Below are positions 10,547 to 19,729 of a stretch of 53,710 bases of DNA, one piece after another. Position 1 is the stretch's first letter, and every line of letters starts with the position of its first letter. The notes below the pieces were generated by a model. The model saw nothing but the letters and a program-made list of their open reading frames with translations. It did not search any database and was not told the DNA's origin. Location: positions 1 to 53,710 of the forward strand of contig CAJYAD010000025.1 in NCBI GenBank assembly GCA_913064775.1. Direction: 5' to 3'. Source of the stretch: an uncultured Albidovulum sp. Lineage in GTDB: Bacteria > Pseudomonadota > Alphaproteobacteria > Rhodobacterales > Rhodobacteraceae. The position numbers were made by a program, and so were the translations under genes.

Positions 10547-12265
10547 ATGGCTCGGTTTCTCATCACTTCCGCCCTGCCCTACATCAACGGGATCAAGCAT
10601 CTGGGCAATCTGGTCGGCAGCCAGCTGCCCGCCGACCTTTATGCCCGCTACCAGCGCGGTCGCGGCAATGAGGTGATGTTCATCTGCGCCACCGACGAAC
10701 ACGGCACGCCCGCCGAGCTGGCCGCCGCCAAGGCCGGCAAGCCGGTGGCCGAGTATTGCGCCGAATTACATGAGGTCCAGGCCGGGATCGCGCGCGGCTT
10801 CGGGCTGTCCTTCGACCATTTCGGCCGCTCGTCCAGCCCGCAGAACCGCCAGCTGACCCAGCATTTCGCCGGCCGCCTGGCCGAGGCCGGGCTGATCGAG
10901 GACGTCGTCGAGAAGCAGATGTATTCCAACGCCGACGGCCGCTTCCTGCCCGACCGCTACATTGAGGGCACCTGCCCCAATTGCGGCTACGACCGTGCCC
11001 GCGGCGACCAATGCGAGAACTGCACCAAGCAGCTTGACCCGACCGACCTGATCAACCCGCGCTCGGCGATCTCCGGCTCGACCGATCTGGAGGTGCGCGA
11101 GACCAAGCACCTCTTCCTGCGCCAATCCGCGATGCGCGATCAGCTTACGGCCTGGATCGACCAGAAGACCGACTGGCCGGTGCTGACCACCTCGATCGCG
11201 AAGAAATGGCTGAACGACGGCGACGGGCTGCAGGATCGCGGCATCACACGCGATCTGGACTGGGGGATCCCGGTCAGGAAAGGCACGGAAGATTGGCCCG
11301 GGATGGAAGGCAAGGTCTTCTACGTCTGGTTCGACGCGCCGATCGAATATATCGCCGCCACCGCCGAATGGGCCGAAGCCCAGGGCCTGGACGCGTCCGC
11401 CTGGCGCCGCTGGTGGCGCACGGATGAGGGCGCGGACGACGTGCGCTACGTCCAGTTCATGGGCAAGGACAACGTCCCGTTCCACACGCTCAGCTTCCCG
11501 GCGACGATCATGGGTTCGGGCGAGCCGTGGAAGCTGGTGGATTACATCAAGTCGTTCAACTACCTGAACTACGACGGCGGCCAGTTCAGCACCACTCAGG
11601 GGCGCGGCGTGTTCATGGATCAGGCGCTGTCGATCCTGCCCGCCGATTACTGGCGCTGGTGGCTGCTGTCGCACGCCCCCGAAAGCAGCGATTCCGAATT
11701 CACCTGGGAGAATTTCCAAACCTCGGCGAACAAGGATCTGGCCGATGTGCTGGGCAATTTCGTCAGCCGCATCACCAAGTTCTGCCGCTCGAAATTCGGC
11801 GAGGTGGTGCCCGAGGGCGGCCACCATGGCCCCGCCGAAGACACCCTGATCGCCGAACTCACCACCCGCATCCGCGCCTATGAGGCTAACATGGACGCGA
11901 TGGAGCTGCGCAAATCGGCGGCCGAGCTGCGCGCGATCTGGGTCGCGGGCAACGAATATCTGCAATCCGCCGCCCCCTGGGCCACCTTCAAGACCGATCC
12001 CGAACAGGCCGCGGCGCAGGTGCGGCTGGGGCTGAACCTGATCCGGCTTTACGCGGTCCTGTCGCGGCCCTTCATCCCCGACGCCGCCGCCGCGACGATG
12101 GCGGCGATGGGCTGCGACGACTGGAGCTGGCCCGAGGATGTGGCTGGCGCGCTGGCGGCCCTTGCCCCCGGCCACGCCTTCACCGTGCCGGAGGTGATGT
12201 TTCGCAAGATCACCGACGAGGAACGCGAAGATTGGCAGACCCGTTTCGCGGGGGTGCGGACATGA
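10547..12265 (+). CDS. metG: Methionyl-tRNA synthetase
   Basis: 572-aa class I aminoacyl-tRNA synthetase. The HIGH signature is HLGN at 19-22. A zinc-binding knuckle lies at about 143-159 (CPNCGYDR, then CENC). The family segment [12 protein letters not shown] is intact. The KMSKS loop appears as FSTTQGRG at about 347-354, a degenerate form without the usual lysines. An anticodon-binding domain occupies the C-terminal third. No C-terminal tRNA-binding OB appendix is present. The stop overlaps the next ATG (ATGA), coupling it to the dimethylargininase gene. Confidence 0.96.
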   Translation: MARFLITSALPYINGIKHLGNLVGSQLPADLYARYQRGRGNEVMFICATDEHGTPAELAAAKAGKPVAEYCAELHEVQAGIARGFGLSFDHFGRSSSPQNRQLTQHFAGRLAEAGLIEDVVEKQMYSNADGRFLPDRYIEGTCPNCGYDRARGDQCENCTKQLDPTDLINPRSAISGSTDLEVRETKHLFLRQSAMRDQLTAWIDQKTDWPVLTTSIAKKWLNDGDGLQDRGITRDLDWGIPVRKGTEDWPGMEGKVFYVWFDAPIEYIAATAEWAEAQGLDASAWRRWWRTDEGADDVRYVQFMGKDNVPFHTLSFPATIMGSGEPWKLVDYIKSFNYLNYDGGQFSTTQGRGVFMDQALSILPADYWRWWLLSHAPESSDSEFTWENFQTSANKDLADVLGNFVSRITKFCRSKFGEVVPEGGHHGPAEDTLIAELTTRIRAYEANMDAMELRKSAAELRAIWVAGNEYLQSAAPWATFKTDPEQAAAQVRLGLNLIRLYAVLSRPFIPDAAAATMAAMGCDDWSWPEDVAGALAALAPGHAFTVPEVMFRKITDEEREDWQTRFAGVRT

Positions 12266-13053
12266 GCGAGCGCTCCTTCCGCTTCAGCCATGCGATCACC
12301 CGCGAGCCGGCGCCCTCGATCAGCCGCGGCCTGCGCGCCGTCGATACCGGCACGCCGGATCTGTCGGTGATGCTGGCCAATCACCGCGACTACATCGCCG
12401 CGCTGCGCTCGACCGGGGCCGAGGTGATCACCCTTGCGCCGCAAGATGCCTATCCGGATTCGGTCTTCGTCGAGGACACCGCGCTTTGCCTGCCCGAGGG
12501 CGCGATCATCATGCGCCCCGGCGCGCCCTCGCGTCTGGGCGAGGCGGCCGAGATCGCGCCGATGCTGCGCGTCCTCTATTCCGAGGTGCATGAGATCACC
12601 GCGCCGGGCCATATCGAGGGCGGCGATATTCTGGTGACCGAGCGCGAGATCCTCGTGGGTCTGTCCGAACGCACCAACCGCGCCGGCGTCGAGCAGCTGA
12701 CCGCGCTGACTGCGCCCTGGGGCTATTCGGTGCGGATCGTCGAAACCCCGCCCGGCGTGCTGCATTTCAAGACCGATTGCTCGCTTCTGGATGCCGAGAC
12801 GATCCTGTCGACCCGGCGCCTGGCGGCCTCGGGCTGTTTCCACGATTACCGCGTGATCCACACCGCCGAGGGCGAGGACGCCGCAGCCAACACCATCCGC
12901 TTCAACGATCTGGTGCTGATGCCCGCGGGCTTTCCCCGCACCCGTGACGCGCTGGTCAAGGCGGGCTACGACCTGCGCGAGATCGGCAATTCGGAATGCG
13001 CCAAGCTTGACGGCGGGATGTCCTGCCTCAGCCTGCGCTTCACCCCGCGCTGA
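12262..13053 (+). CDS. Dimethylarginine dimethylaminohydrolase
   Basis: 263-aa amidinotransferase-superfamily enzyme of the DDAH type, hydrolysing N-omega-methylated arginine to citrulline plus (di)methylamine. Visible: [18 protein letters not shown] near 66-83; [10 protein letters not shown]; catalytic His168 in [13 protein letters not shown]; and a C-terminal nucleophile Cys255 in [12 protein letters not shown]. The ATG overlaps the metG stop as ATGA. The length matches bacterial DDAH (about 255 aa). Plain arginine deiminase is much longer and is excluded. Confidence 0.9.
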   Translation: MSERSFRFSHAITREPAPSISRGLRAVDTGTPDLSVMLANHRDYIAALRSTGAEVITLAPQDAYPDSVFVEDTALCLPEGAIIMRPGAPSRLGEAAEIAPMLRVLYSEVHEITAPGHIEGGDILVTEREILVGLSERTNRAGVEQLTALTAPWGYSVRIVETPPGVLHFKTDCSLLDAETILSTRRLAASGCFHDYRVIHTAEGEDAAANTIRFNDLVLMPAGFPRTRDALVKAGYDLREIGNSECAKLDGGMSCLSLRFTPR

Positions 13054-13142
13054 CCGGGCCGCTGACCGCCGCGCTGACCACTGCACCGGCCGCCGCGCTG
13101 ACAGCCGCCCCGACCGCTGCACAGACCGCTGCACAGACCGGC
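13050..13142. repeat. Degenerate GC-rich short tandem repeats
   Basis: After the dimethylargininase stop the sequence cycles through imperfect CTGACCGCCGCG-like units and then two exact copies of GACCGCTGCACA (about 13112-13135). It is not open as a gene and lacks the regular long spacers of a CRISPR. Probably slippage-derived. It lies in the 189-base gap before serS. Confidence 0.6.
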
Positions 13143-13242
13143 GCGCGGGGCGTATCGCCATCTTTTCCGCCTCGCCGTGATCTGCTAGGCCTCTGGCGCG
13201 CCCGCGCCGCCTGCCCGGGCGCCTCAGAGAAGGTTGAAAGAC

Positions 13243-14535
13243 ATGCACGACATCCGCGCCATCCGTGAAAATCCCGCCCAGTTCGACGCCGATCTCGGCC
13301 GCCGGGGGATGCCGCCGATGTCGTCGCGGATCCTGGCCATCGACGAGGCGCGGCGCGCCAAGATCCTTGCCGCCGAAACCGCTCAGGCGGCGCAGAATGC
13401 GGCCTCGAAACAGGTCGGCGCCGCCAAGGCGCGCGGTGACGAGGCCGAATTCGAACGCCTCCGCGCCCTTGTGGCCGAGAAGAAATCCGAAATCGCCCGC
13501 CGTCAGGAAGAGGCTGCGGCCGAGGATGCCGCCCTGCGTGATCTGCTGATGGGCCTGCCCAACCCGCCGCTGGCCGAGGTGCCCGACGGCGCCGACGAGG
13601 CCGACAATGTCGAGCTGCGCCGCTGGGGCAGCCCGCGCGACTTCGCCTTCGCCCCGAAAGAGCATTTCGAGATCGCGGGCGTGAAGCCGGGAATGGATTT
13701 CGAGACTGCCGCCAAACTTTCCGGGTCGCGTTTCGTGGTGCTGCGCGGCGCGGTGGTCCGCATCCACCGGGCGCTGGCGCAGTTCATGATCGACACCCAT
13801 GTCGACGAGCACGGTCTGGCCGAAACCTGGACCCCGGTTCTGGTCAAGAACGACGCGATGGTCGGCACCGGCCAATTGCCGAAATTCGCCGAGGACAGCT
13901 ATCAGACGACGAACGGCTGGTGGCTGATCCCGACCTCGGAAGTGACGCTGACCAACACCGTGGCCGGGGATATCCTTGAGGCCGGCGCCCTGCCGATCCG
14001 CCTGACCGCCCATTCCCAGTGCTTCCGCTCGGAAGCCGGCAGCGCGGGCAAGGACACCTCGGGCATGCTGCGCCAGCACCAGTTCGAGAAGGTCGAGATG
14101 GTCTCGATCACCCACTCCGAGACCAGCCTTGCCGAGCATGAGCGCATGACCGGCTGCGCCGAGGCGATCCTGCAAAAGCTGGGCCTGCCCTACCGTGTCA
14201 TGGTGCTGTGCGCCGGCGATATGGGGTTCGGGGCGCGCAAGACCCATGATCTGGAGGTCTGGCTGCCGGGCCAGAACACCTACCGCGAGATCTCCTCGGT
14301 CTCGGTCTGCGGCGATTTTCAGGCCCGCAGGATGAACGCCCGCTTCCGCCCCGAAGGCGGCGGCAAGCCCGAGTTCGTGCATACGCTGAACGGCTCGGGG
14401 CTGGCCGTGGGCCGGGCGCTGATCGCGGTGCTGGAGAATGGCCAGCAAGAGGACGGCTCGGTCGAGCTGCCCGAGGCGCTGCATCCCTATCTGGGCGGCA
14501 AGACCCGGATCAGCGCCGAGGGCTTGCTGGTCTGA
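13243..14535 (+). CDS. serS: Seryl-tRNA synthetase
   Basis: 430-aa class II synthetase charging tRNA-Ser. An N-terminal antiparallel coiled-coil arm (about 30-105) binds the long variable arm of tRNA-Ser. The catalytic core has motif 2 ([20 protein letters not shown]) and motif 3 ([17 protein letters not shown]). The ATG at 13243 has AGAAGG upstream at good spacing. An in-frame TTG at 13234 would sit on top of that site. Followed by a short GC hairpin at 14537. Confidence 0.97.
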   Translation: MHDIRAIRENPAQFDADLGRRGMPPMSSRILAIDEARRAKILAAETAQAAQNAASKQVGAAKARGDEAEFERLRALVAEKKSEIARRQEEAAAEDAALRDLLMGLPNPPLAEVPDGADEADNVELRRWGSPRDFAFAPKEHFEIAGVKPGMDFETAAKLSGSRFVVLRGAVVRIHRALAQFMIDTHVDEHGLAETWTPVLVKNDAMVGTGQLPKFAEDSYQTTNGWWLIPTSEVTLTNTVAGDILEAGALPIRLTAHSQCFRSEAGSAGKDTSGMLRQHQFEKVEMVSITHSETSLAEHERMTGCAEAILQKLGLPYRVMVLCAGDMGFGARKTHDLEVWLPGQNTYREISSVSVCGDFQARRMNARFRPEGGGKPEFVHTLNGSGLAVGRALIAVLENGQQEDGSVELPEALHPYLGGKTRISAEGLLV

Positions 14536-14536
14536 T

Positions 14537-14556
14537 CCCGCGCCGTCGCGGGCTTT
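14537..14556 (+). terminator. Weak terminator hairpin after serS
   Basis: CCCGCG (14537-14542) pairs with CGCGGG (14547-14552) around CCGT, followed by CTTT. The short T-run makes it a weak intrinsic terminator. The rest of the 249-base gap to the EF-hand gene shows no other clear feature. Confidence 0.45.
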
Positions 14557-14784
14557 GGCGCCGGGGGCATGTCCCGGCGTCAGCGTCGCTCGGACCGATG
14601 GCGCAACGACGGCGACCCTGTGGGATATTTTCGCCGGAAAGAACCGGCAGGGGCGCCGCCTCTCCCGGCATGATCCCGCCGATCCCGGCAGAGAAATCGT
14701 CCTGACCACGACGGAAATGCCTGCCTGGCGCGTTGAAGGGGTATGACGCGCGGCAATCTCGCCCCGCGCCCAGAGGAGAGACCT

Positions 14785-15459
14785 ATGAAACGCAAGGCAA
14801 CGCTCACCGCTCTTACCCTGGCCGCCGTGACCGCAGCCGGCCTGTCGACCGCGATCAGCGCCCAGACCATGGGCGGCGAGATGGGCGGGCCCATGGGTGG
14901 CCCCGGCATGCACCACATGGGCCCCAAGATAGATTTCAAGGCGATCGACACGAACGGCGACGGCACGATCTCTCGGGACGAGCTGAAAGCCTGGGAGGCC
15001 AAGCAGGTCGACGAACTCGACGCCAACAAGGACGGTTCGCTGACCGAGCAGGAGATCGTCAACTTCGAGATGAAGAAGGCCGAGACCCGGATCAAGGCGC
15101 GGGTGGCACGGATGTTCAAGCAGGTCGACGTGAACGGCGACGGCAAGATCAGCGCTGCGGAAATGATGATGGCCCCGCGCGACATGATGGCCGACCGGAT
15201 GTTCCAGATGGCCGATGTCAACCATGACGGCAAGGTCACCCAGGCGGAATTCGACGCCGCCCGGGCCAAGTTCGTCAAGCGCATGGAACGGATGCGCGGC
15301 GAGGGGATGCAGGGCCACCGTGGTCACCACGGCGGCGAACACGCGGCGAAGCGCCGGCATGTGGACCGGGCCGAAGGCCACGCGGGCGGCCAGATGGGCG
15401 GCCAGACTGCGCCCGCGACCGAGGGCGGCAGCCAGGGCACGACCCAGGACAACAACTAG
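14785..15459 (+). CDS. Secreted EF-hand calcium-binding protein
   Basis: 224-aa exported protein. A Sec signal peptide ends about residue 26 (AISAQ). A Met/Gly/His-rich linker (GGEMGGPMGGPGMHHMG) follows, then four EF-hand loops at about 55-66 (DTNGDGTISRDE), 79-90 (DANKDGSLTEQE), 115-126 (DVNGDGKISAAE) and 144-155 (DVNHDGKVTQAE), all with standard acidic ligands. The C-terminal tail is His/Gly/Gln-rich and low in complexity. The Met/His-rich segments could bind copper or other soft metals. The ATG at 14785 follows GAGGAGAG. It lies 85 nt upstream of the ECF sigma gene and is plausibly part of the same metal/envelope stress locus. Confidence 0.9.
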   Translation: MKRKATLTALTLAAVTAAGLSTAISAQTMGGEMGGPMGGPGMHHMGPKIDFKAIDTNGDGTISRDELKAWEAKQVDELDANKDGSLTEQEIVNFEMKKAETRIKARVARMFKQVDVNGDGKISAAEMMMAPRDMMADRMFQMADVNHDGKVTQAEFDAARAKFVKRMERMRGEGMQGHRGHHGGEHAAKRRHVDRAEGHAGGQMGGQTAPATEGGSQGTTQDNN

Positions 15460-15544
15460 GGAACCCGCCGCGCCCGAGGGTTCAGCCCGGGCGCGGCGCA
15501 TTGAGTGAGGCCGGGTTTCGGGATACGCCAACGGCAGGATGACC

Positions 15545-16132
15545 ATGCCCTATGACGCCATGACCGAGGCCCCGGACGACGCGTTGCTGGCGCTCTACGC
15601 CAATGGCGACGGCGCCGCGGCGCGCGTACTGACCGAACGCCTGGCGCCGCGGGTCTTGCGGTTCGCGGCGCGCATGCTGTCGGACCCGGCCGAGGCCGAG
15701 GACGTCACGCAAGAGGCGCTGCTGCGTCTGTGGCGGATCGCGCCCGACTGGCGCCGGGGCGAGGCGCAGGTGTCGACCTGGCTTTACCGGGTGGCGCGCA
15801 ACCTGTGCACCGACCGGCTGCGGCGCAAGCGCCCGCTGGGGCTGGACGCCGCACCAGAGGTGGAAGACGATCGCCCCGGCGCCGTGGCCCGCCTGCAGGC
15901 CGCGGAACGGGCGAAGGCGCTGGACCGGGCGCTGTCTCGGCTTCCGGACCGGCAGCGCGAAGCGGTGGTGCTGCGGCATATCGAGGGGCTGACGAACCCC
16001 GAGATCGCCGAGGTGATGGAGATCAGCGTCGAGGCGGTGGAAAGCCTGACGGCGCGGGGCAAGCGGGCGCTGACCGCCGATCTGGCGGGCCGGCGAGAGG
16101 AATTGGGGTATGACGATGACCGATCGATCTGA
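15545..16132 (+). CDS. ECF-family RNA polymerase sigma factor
   Basis: 195-aa extracytoplasmic-function sigma factor. Region 2 lies at about 18-88 (RFAARMLSDPAEAEDVTQEA and STWLYRVARNLCTDRLR). Region 4 lies at about 125-185 (LPDRQREAVVLRHIEGLTNP, then VEAVESLTARGKRAL). The ATG at 15545 has an AGGA site at ideal spacing. An in-frame ATG two codons upstream at 15539 would lie within that site. It overlaps the next gene by 23 nt, the usual arrangement for sigma/anti-sigma pairs. No terminator separates this block from the bufferin operon 600 nt on, so that operon is a natural candidate target. Confidence 0.9.
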   Translation: MPYDAMTEAPDDALLALYANGDGAAARVLTERLAPRVLRFAARMLSDPAEAEDVTQEALLRLWRIAPDWRRGEAQVSTWLYRVARNLCTDRLRRKRPLGLDAAPEVEDDRPGAVARLQAAERAKALDRALSRLPDRQREAVVLRHIEGLTNPEIAEVMEISVEAVESLTARGKRALTADLAGRREELGYDDDRSI

Positions 16133-16538
16133 AGCGATGGCAGAGCTGGACAGCTTCTTCCGCGCGGCCAGGGCTGCGGCGCCGGTCCCGTCCGAGGATC
16201 TGATGGCGCGGATCCTGGCGGATGCGGCAACGGCGCAACCCAAGGCCCCGGCGTGGGCTGCGGTCCCGGCCCCGACCCCGGCCCCAATCTGGGCCCCGGC
16301 AGCACGGGCCCGGGCTGGCTGGCTCGGGCTGCGGCGGCGGTTCCTGCCGGCGCTGGGCGGCCCCGGCGTGGTCGCCGGGCTGGCCTGCGCCGCCGTCGCG
16401 GGGGCATGGATCGGCTTTCTGCAACCCGCCCCGCTGGCCGGACTCGCCAGTCGGGTCACCGGCCAGTCGGCGATGCTGGAGCAGATCGACCTGATCCCCG
16501 CCCTCGACACCTATCTCGTCGCAGATACGGGAGAATGA
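16110..16538 (+). CDS. Putative membrane anti-sigma factor
   Basis: 142 aa. The N-terminal 70 residues are soluble (MAELDSFFRAARAAAPVPSE, then a Pro/Ala linker). One membrane span lies at about 88-108 (GPGVVAGLACAAVAGAWIGF), followed by a short periplasmic tail. It overlaps the ECF sigma gene by 23 nt and is followed within 1 nt by the metal-sensor gene, so an anti-sigma role is inferred from position and topology. There is no zinc-binding HxxxCxxC motif, so it is not a ZAS-type protein. Sequence similarity to a named family is not evident. Confidence 0.65.
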   Translation: MTMTDRSEAMAELDSFFRAARAAAPVPSEDLMARILADAATAQPKAPAWAAVPAPTPAPIWAPAARARAGWLGLRRRFLPALGGPGVVAGLACAAVAGAWIGFLQPAPLAGLASRVTGQSAMLEQIDLIPALDTYLVADTGE

Positions 16539-16539
16539 G

Positions 16540-17169
16540 ATGAGCCCTGACAGCCCGCCCCCCCAGTCCGGGTCCCAATCCGAGTCCCAATCCCCGCCCG
16601 AATCCAGAGCCGACCCCCGGCCCGCGCTCAGCCGCGGCTGGCGGATCCTGATCGTCGCCTCGCTTGGGCTGAACCTTCTGGTTCTGGGCGCGATCGGCGG
16701 GGCGATGTTTGGCGAATGGCGCGGCCACGGCCGGGTGGTGGTGCGCGATCTGGGCTTCGGCCCCTATGGCGCGGCGCTCAACCATGCCGACCGGGTGGCA
16801 CTGATGCGGTCCTTCGCGCGCGAAACTGGCGGCTTCCGGGCCGAACGTCGGATGGCGCATGAGACCTTCGGCAAGCTCTTGCAGGTACTGCGCCAGACCC
16901 CGTTCGACGCCCAAGAATTCCGGGGATTGATGTCTCAGCAAGAGCAGCACATGGCCCAGCGCCTGGCGCTGGGGCAGAAACTGCTGATGCAACGCGTCGA
17001 GGCAATGGACGCGCGGCAGCGCCTTGCCTTCGCCAATCGGCTGGAGGCAGCCCTCGCCCGGCATGAAAAGCACCACCGTCGCCCCGGCCCTTCGGCCCCC
17101 CCGCCCGAGACCGGCGCCGCCGCACCCGGCGCAATGCCCGGCCCGGCGCCCGTGACCGCCAAGCCCTGA
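16540..17169 (+). CDS. Periplasmic heavy-metal sensor-like protein
   Basis: 209 aa with a Pro/Ser-rich cytoplasmic head, one membrane span at about 42-66 (LIVASLGLNLLVLGAIGGAM) and a helical periplasmic domain of the CnrX/Metal_resist (CpxP-like) type. Relevant features are the helix pair around 85-175 with FRAERRMAHETFGKLLQVLR and MSQQEQHMAQRLALGQKLLM, then a Pro-rich tail. Family members sense Ni, Co or Zn, or chaperone envelope proteins. It directly follows the putative anti-sigma gene, so the three genes probably form a metal- or stress-responsive sigma-factor switch. Confidence 0.75.
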   Translation: MSPDSPPPQSGSQSESQSPPESRADPRPALSRGWRILIVASLGLNLLVLGAIGGAMFGEWRGHGRVVVRDLGFGPYGAALNHADRVALMRSFARETGGFRAERRMAHETFGKLLQVLRQTPFDAQEFRGLMSQQEQHMAQRLALGQKLLMQRVEAMDARQRLAFANRLEAALARHEKHHRRPGPSAPPPETGAAAPGAMPGPAPVTAKP

Positions 17170-17535
17170 CCGGGGCGGGCGGCGCAGGCAAGGCACAAGG
17201 GCGGCGCAGATTGCAACGCCGCGCCCATCTGGGTTTCGTGGGCACCGCCCGTCGCCTCTTGGCTGAGGCGCAGCCAGGATACGCGGGGCTGATGCACAAG
17301 CTGTTTCCCTGGCAATCGGGTGGAATTCCACGCTGTCCCACAAGGCCGGGCTTCGCCGGGATTCGGCGCAAACCCCGTTCACGCAAGGCGCGGCGTCACA
17401 CCCTCGGCGCGCCAGATCCGCTTCAGGTCGCTCAAATGTTACAATAAGTTCCCGGCAAGGCGGCGCGGCCCCGGCGCGGCCAGCCGGGCGTCCCGCCCCC
17501 CCGCGCCAGCGATGCAGAGCGCAGCAACCTATTCT

Positions 17536-17562
17536 TTCGTATCGAGAATATACGAACGTATA
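17536..17562. promoter_or_regulatory. Overlapping palindromes, candidate operator
   Basis: TTCGTAT (17536-17542) and ATACGAA (17550-17556) form an inverted repeat with a 7-base spacer. The overlapping TATACG-AA-CGTATA (17549-17562) is a perfect 14-bp palindrome. Both lie in an AT-rich island about 190 nt before bufA1. This looks like a dimeric repressor or activator site rather than a sigma-factor promoter element. Confidence 0.5.
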
Positions 17563-17645
17563 GGTTTGACGGCGCACCGATCCGTTCCCGCCCCCCGCAT
17601 GCTGCATCCGCGAGATATGTTTCACTCCCTGACGCCTTCGTCATG

Positions 17646-17668
17646 CACGAACGCGTGAATGGTTCGTG
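17646..17668. promoter_or_regulatory. Inverted repeat CACGAAC-N9-GTTCGTG
   Basis: CACGAAC (17646-17652) and GTTCGTG (17662-17668) are perfect inverted arms spaced by nine bases, 74 nt before the bufA1 ATG. It is either a protein-binding site or a leader hairpin. It shares the CGAA core with the upstream palindrome block. Confidence 0.45.
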
Positions 17669-17741
17669 AGAAGCCGTGACCGCTACCATGAGCCCATCGC
17701 AGTCGCGATCCATCTGATCCGTCAACAAGGGAAGTAAACTC

Positions 17742-18032
17742 ATGTCTCAACACATCAAGACCCTCGCCATCGCCGGTGCTGTCGCCAGTGCGCTGTCCGC
17801 CCATCTCGCGACCCCCGCCGCCGCCGCGGGCAAGGAGAAATGCTATGGTGTCTCCCTGGCCGGGCAGAACGATTGCAAGGCCGGCGCCGGAACCACCTGC
17901 GCGGGCACTTCGAAGGTCGATTACCAGGGCAATGCCTTCAAGCTGGTCCCCGCGGGCACTTGCACCAAGATGATGCTGCCGGGCGATCGGGCCGGTTCGC
18001 TCACCGAGCTGAAGCGCGACATTCCCGCCTAA
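17742..18032 (+). CDS. bufA1: Bufferin precursor BufA1 (DUF2282)
   Basis: 96-aa exported precursor of the bufferin family, ribosomally made and post-translationally modified copper-sequestering peptides. A Sec signal peptide ends near residue 29 (ATPAAAA). The mature part carries the family's four cysteines: C34, C45, C53 and C74, within [26 protein letters not shown] and GTCTKM. In characterised bufferins the core cysteines are oxidised by the BufB/BufC enzyme to thiooxazole-type groups that bind copper in the periplasm. The ATG follows AAGGGAAG. First gene of a four-gene operon, 572 nt after the ECF/metal-sensor block. Confidence 0.93.
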   Translation: MSQHIKTLAIAGAVASALSAHLATPAAAAGKEKCYGVSLAGQNDCKAGAGTTCAGTSKVDYQGNAFKLVPAGTCTKMMLPGDRAGSLTELKRDIPA

Positions 18033-18038
18033 CACCGC

Positions 18039-18065
18039 CGGGCCCCCGCCCAAGCCGGGGGCCCG
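18039..18065 (+). promoter_or_regulatory. Intercistronic GC hairpin between bufA1 and bufB
   Basis: CGGGCCCCCG (18039-18048) and CGGGGGCCCG (18056-18065) form a perfect 10-bp all-GC stem with a 7-base loop, starting 6 nt after the bufA1 stop. No T-run follows, so it is more likely a partial terminator or 3' stabiliser. It would give more precursor mRNA than enzyme mRNA. Confidence 0.65.
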
Positions 18066-18095
18066 ACACTTTCCCATTTCGGCAGGAGACACGCC

Positions 18096-18962
18096 ATGTT
18101 CGATGCCCCCCGTTCCGGTCTGCCAGCACTTGCCGGCGTCGGCTACAAGCCGCAGCATTACGCCCAGATCCTGGCCGATCCCGGCCCCGTCGCCTGGCTG
18201 GAAATCCATGCCGAGAACTACATGGGCGCTGGCGGCCGGCCGCTGGCCCAACTGCGTGCGCTGGCCGCGCGGTTTCCGATCTCGGTGCATGGCGTGGGCC
18301 TGTCGATCGGCGGCGAGGCACCGCTCGATCCCGACCATCTGGCGCGGCTGAAGCATCTGCTTGGCTGGCTGCAGCCGGCCAGTTTCTCTGAACATCTGGC
18401 CTGGTCGACGCATGAGGGCGCCTTCTTCAACGACCTGCTGCCGCTGCCCTACACCGCCGCCACGCTGACCCGGGTCTGCCGCCATATCGATCAGGTGCAG
18501 GAAGCCCTGGGCCGCCGGATGCTGCTGGAAAACCCCTCGACCTACCTCGCCTTCGCCGAAACCGAGATGGACGAGGTCGCCTTCCTGACCGAGATCGCCC
18601 GCCGCACCGGCTGCGGCCTGCTGCTGGACGTGAACAATGTCCATGTCTCGGCCACAAATCAGCAAACCGGCGCGCATGCCTATATCGACGCCTTCCCCCT
18701 GGACCGGGTGGCCGAGATCCACCTGGGTGGCCATCAGGCCGAGACGGACGACGCCGGCGATGCGCTGCTGATCGACAGCCATGACGCGGAGGTGGCCGAT
18801 CCGGTCTGGGCGCTCTATGCCTACACCATCGCGCAGGGTGGCGCGCGGCCCACGCTGATCGAACGCGACGCCGAGATCCCGCCCTGGCCGGAACTGGCCG
18901 CCGAAGCGGGACAGGCCGCGCAGATCCTCGCCGCCGCCACCGCGCGGGAAGTACCGGCATGA
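18096..18962 (+). CDS. bufB: Bufferin-modifying MNIO enzyme BufB (DUF692)
   Basis: 288-aa multinuclear non-haem iron oxidative enzyme (MNIO, DUF692) with TIM-barrel family motifs: GVGYKPQHY at the N-terminus, [45 protein letters not shown] and LIDSHD. These supply the His, Asp and Glu ligands for the iron cluster. It modifies cysteines of BufA with the help of BufC. The start follows GGCAGGAGA. The stop overlaps the ATG of bufC (ATGA), indicating coupled synthesis of the enzyme pair. Confidence 0.94.
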   Translation: MFDAPRSGLPALAGVGYKPQHYAQILADPGPVAWLEIHAENYMGAGGRPLAQLRALAARFPISVHGVGLSIGGEAPLDPDHLARLKHLLGWLQPASFSEHLAWSTHEGAFFNDLLPLPYTAATLTRVCRHIDQVQEALGRRMLLENPSTYLAFAETEMDEVAFLTEIARRTGCGLLLDVNNVHVSATNQQTGAHAYIDAFPLDRVAEIHLGGHQAETDDAGDALLIDSHDAEVADPVWALYAYTIAQGGARPTLIERDAEIPPWPELAAEAGQAAQILAAATAREVPA

Positions 18963-19729
18963 ACACGCAATCCGCCTTTCGCGCCGCGATGCTGGCGCCC
19001 GACGCGCCGGTCCCCGCCGGGCTGGTCGCGCCCCACGGCCGCCCCGCCGGGCGCCGCTTTGCCATCTACCGCAACAACGTCGCCGTCAGCCTGACCGAGG
19101 CGCTGGAAGCCACCTTCCCGGTGCTGCGCGCCCTGGTGGGGTCGGAATTCTTCGCTGCAATGGCCGGTGTGTTCCTGCGCGCCCACCCGCCGCAGACGCC
19201 GGTCCTGTCGCGCTACGGCGATGCAATGCCGGGGTTTCTGGAAGATTTCGCCCCGGTCGCGGGGCTGCCCTATCTGCCCGATGTCGCGCGGCTGGAGCTG
19301 GCGCTTTGTGCCACCTATCACGCCGCCGATGCCGCGCCGGTGGCGCCCGAGGCGCTGGCCCGGATCGACCCGGTGGCCTTCCTTGGCGCGCGGCTGACGC
19401 TGGCGCCGGCGCTGCGGCTGATCCGTTCAGACTGGCCCGTCGCCACGATCTGGCAGGCGCATCAGGCCGCATCCCCGACCAACGCCCAGAGCCCCGCCCA
19501 AAGCCCCGCAAAGGGCCCCGAGGCCGCGCTGATCACCCGCCCCGCATATGATCCCCATTTCCATCACCTGCCGGCGGGCGGCGGCGCCTTCGTAGCCGCA
19601 TTGATCGCGGGCCAGCCGCTGGGTCAGGCGGCCGAGGCCGCCCCCGACGGCTTCGACCTGGGCGCGCTCCTAAGGCTGCTTCTGGCCGAAGGCGCCATCA
19701 TCGCACTCACCACCGGAGAAAGCCCATGA
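18959..19729 (+). CDS. bufC: MNIO partner protein BufC (DUF2063)
   Basis: 256-aa protein with an N-terminal DUF2063 domain ([20 protein letters not shown], then FPVLRALVG), which recruits the peptide leader to the MNIO partner in characterised systems. A C-terminal region of about 100 aa follows a short Ser/Pro/Gln repeat linker ([13 protein letters not shown] near 176-188). Both ends overlap neighbours by 4 nt (bufB and doxX). This supports a tightly coupled operon. Confidence 0.9.
   Translation: MNTQSAFRAAMLAPDAPVPAGLVAPHGRPAGRRFAIYRNNVAVSLTEALEATFPVLRALVGSEFFAAMAGVFLRAHPPQTPVLSRYGDAMPGFLEDFAPVAGLPYLPDVARLELALCATYHAADAAPVAPEALARIDPVAFLGARLTLAPALRLIRSDWPVATIWQAHQAASPTNAQSPAQSPAKGPEAALITRPAYDPHFHHLPAGGGAFVAALIAGQPLGQAAEAAPDGFDLGALLRLLLAEGAIIALTTGESP

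Larger units (their letters stand above)
17170..17741. other. 572-base gap before bufA1, no gene seen
   Basis: No frame here has a ribosome site plus family sequence. The region is where GC content drops most clearly (around 17520-17570), and it carries two palindromic blocks listed separately. It is the presumed regulatory region of the bufferin operon. I could not find a convincing ECF-type -35/-10 pair. Confidence 0.6.

Noticed and set aside
13050-13142. Possible CRISPR array or coding repeat
   Set aside because: Units are about 12 bp, irregular and without unique spacers. No cas gene in the window.
12049-15546. Open frame of 1165 codons on the minus strand over metG-serS-EF-hand genes
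   Set aside because: Same cause: third-position GC bias keeps the complementary frame open. No ribosome site or domain.
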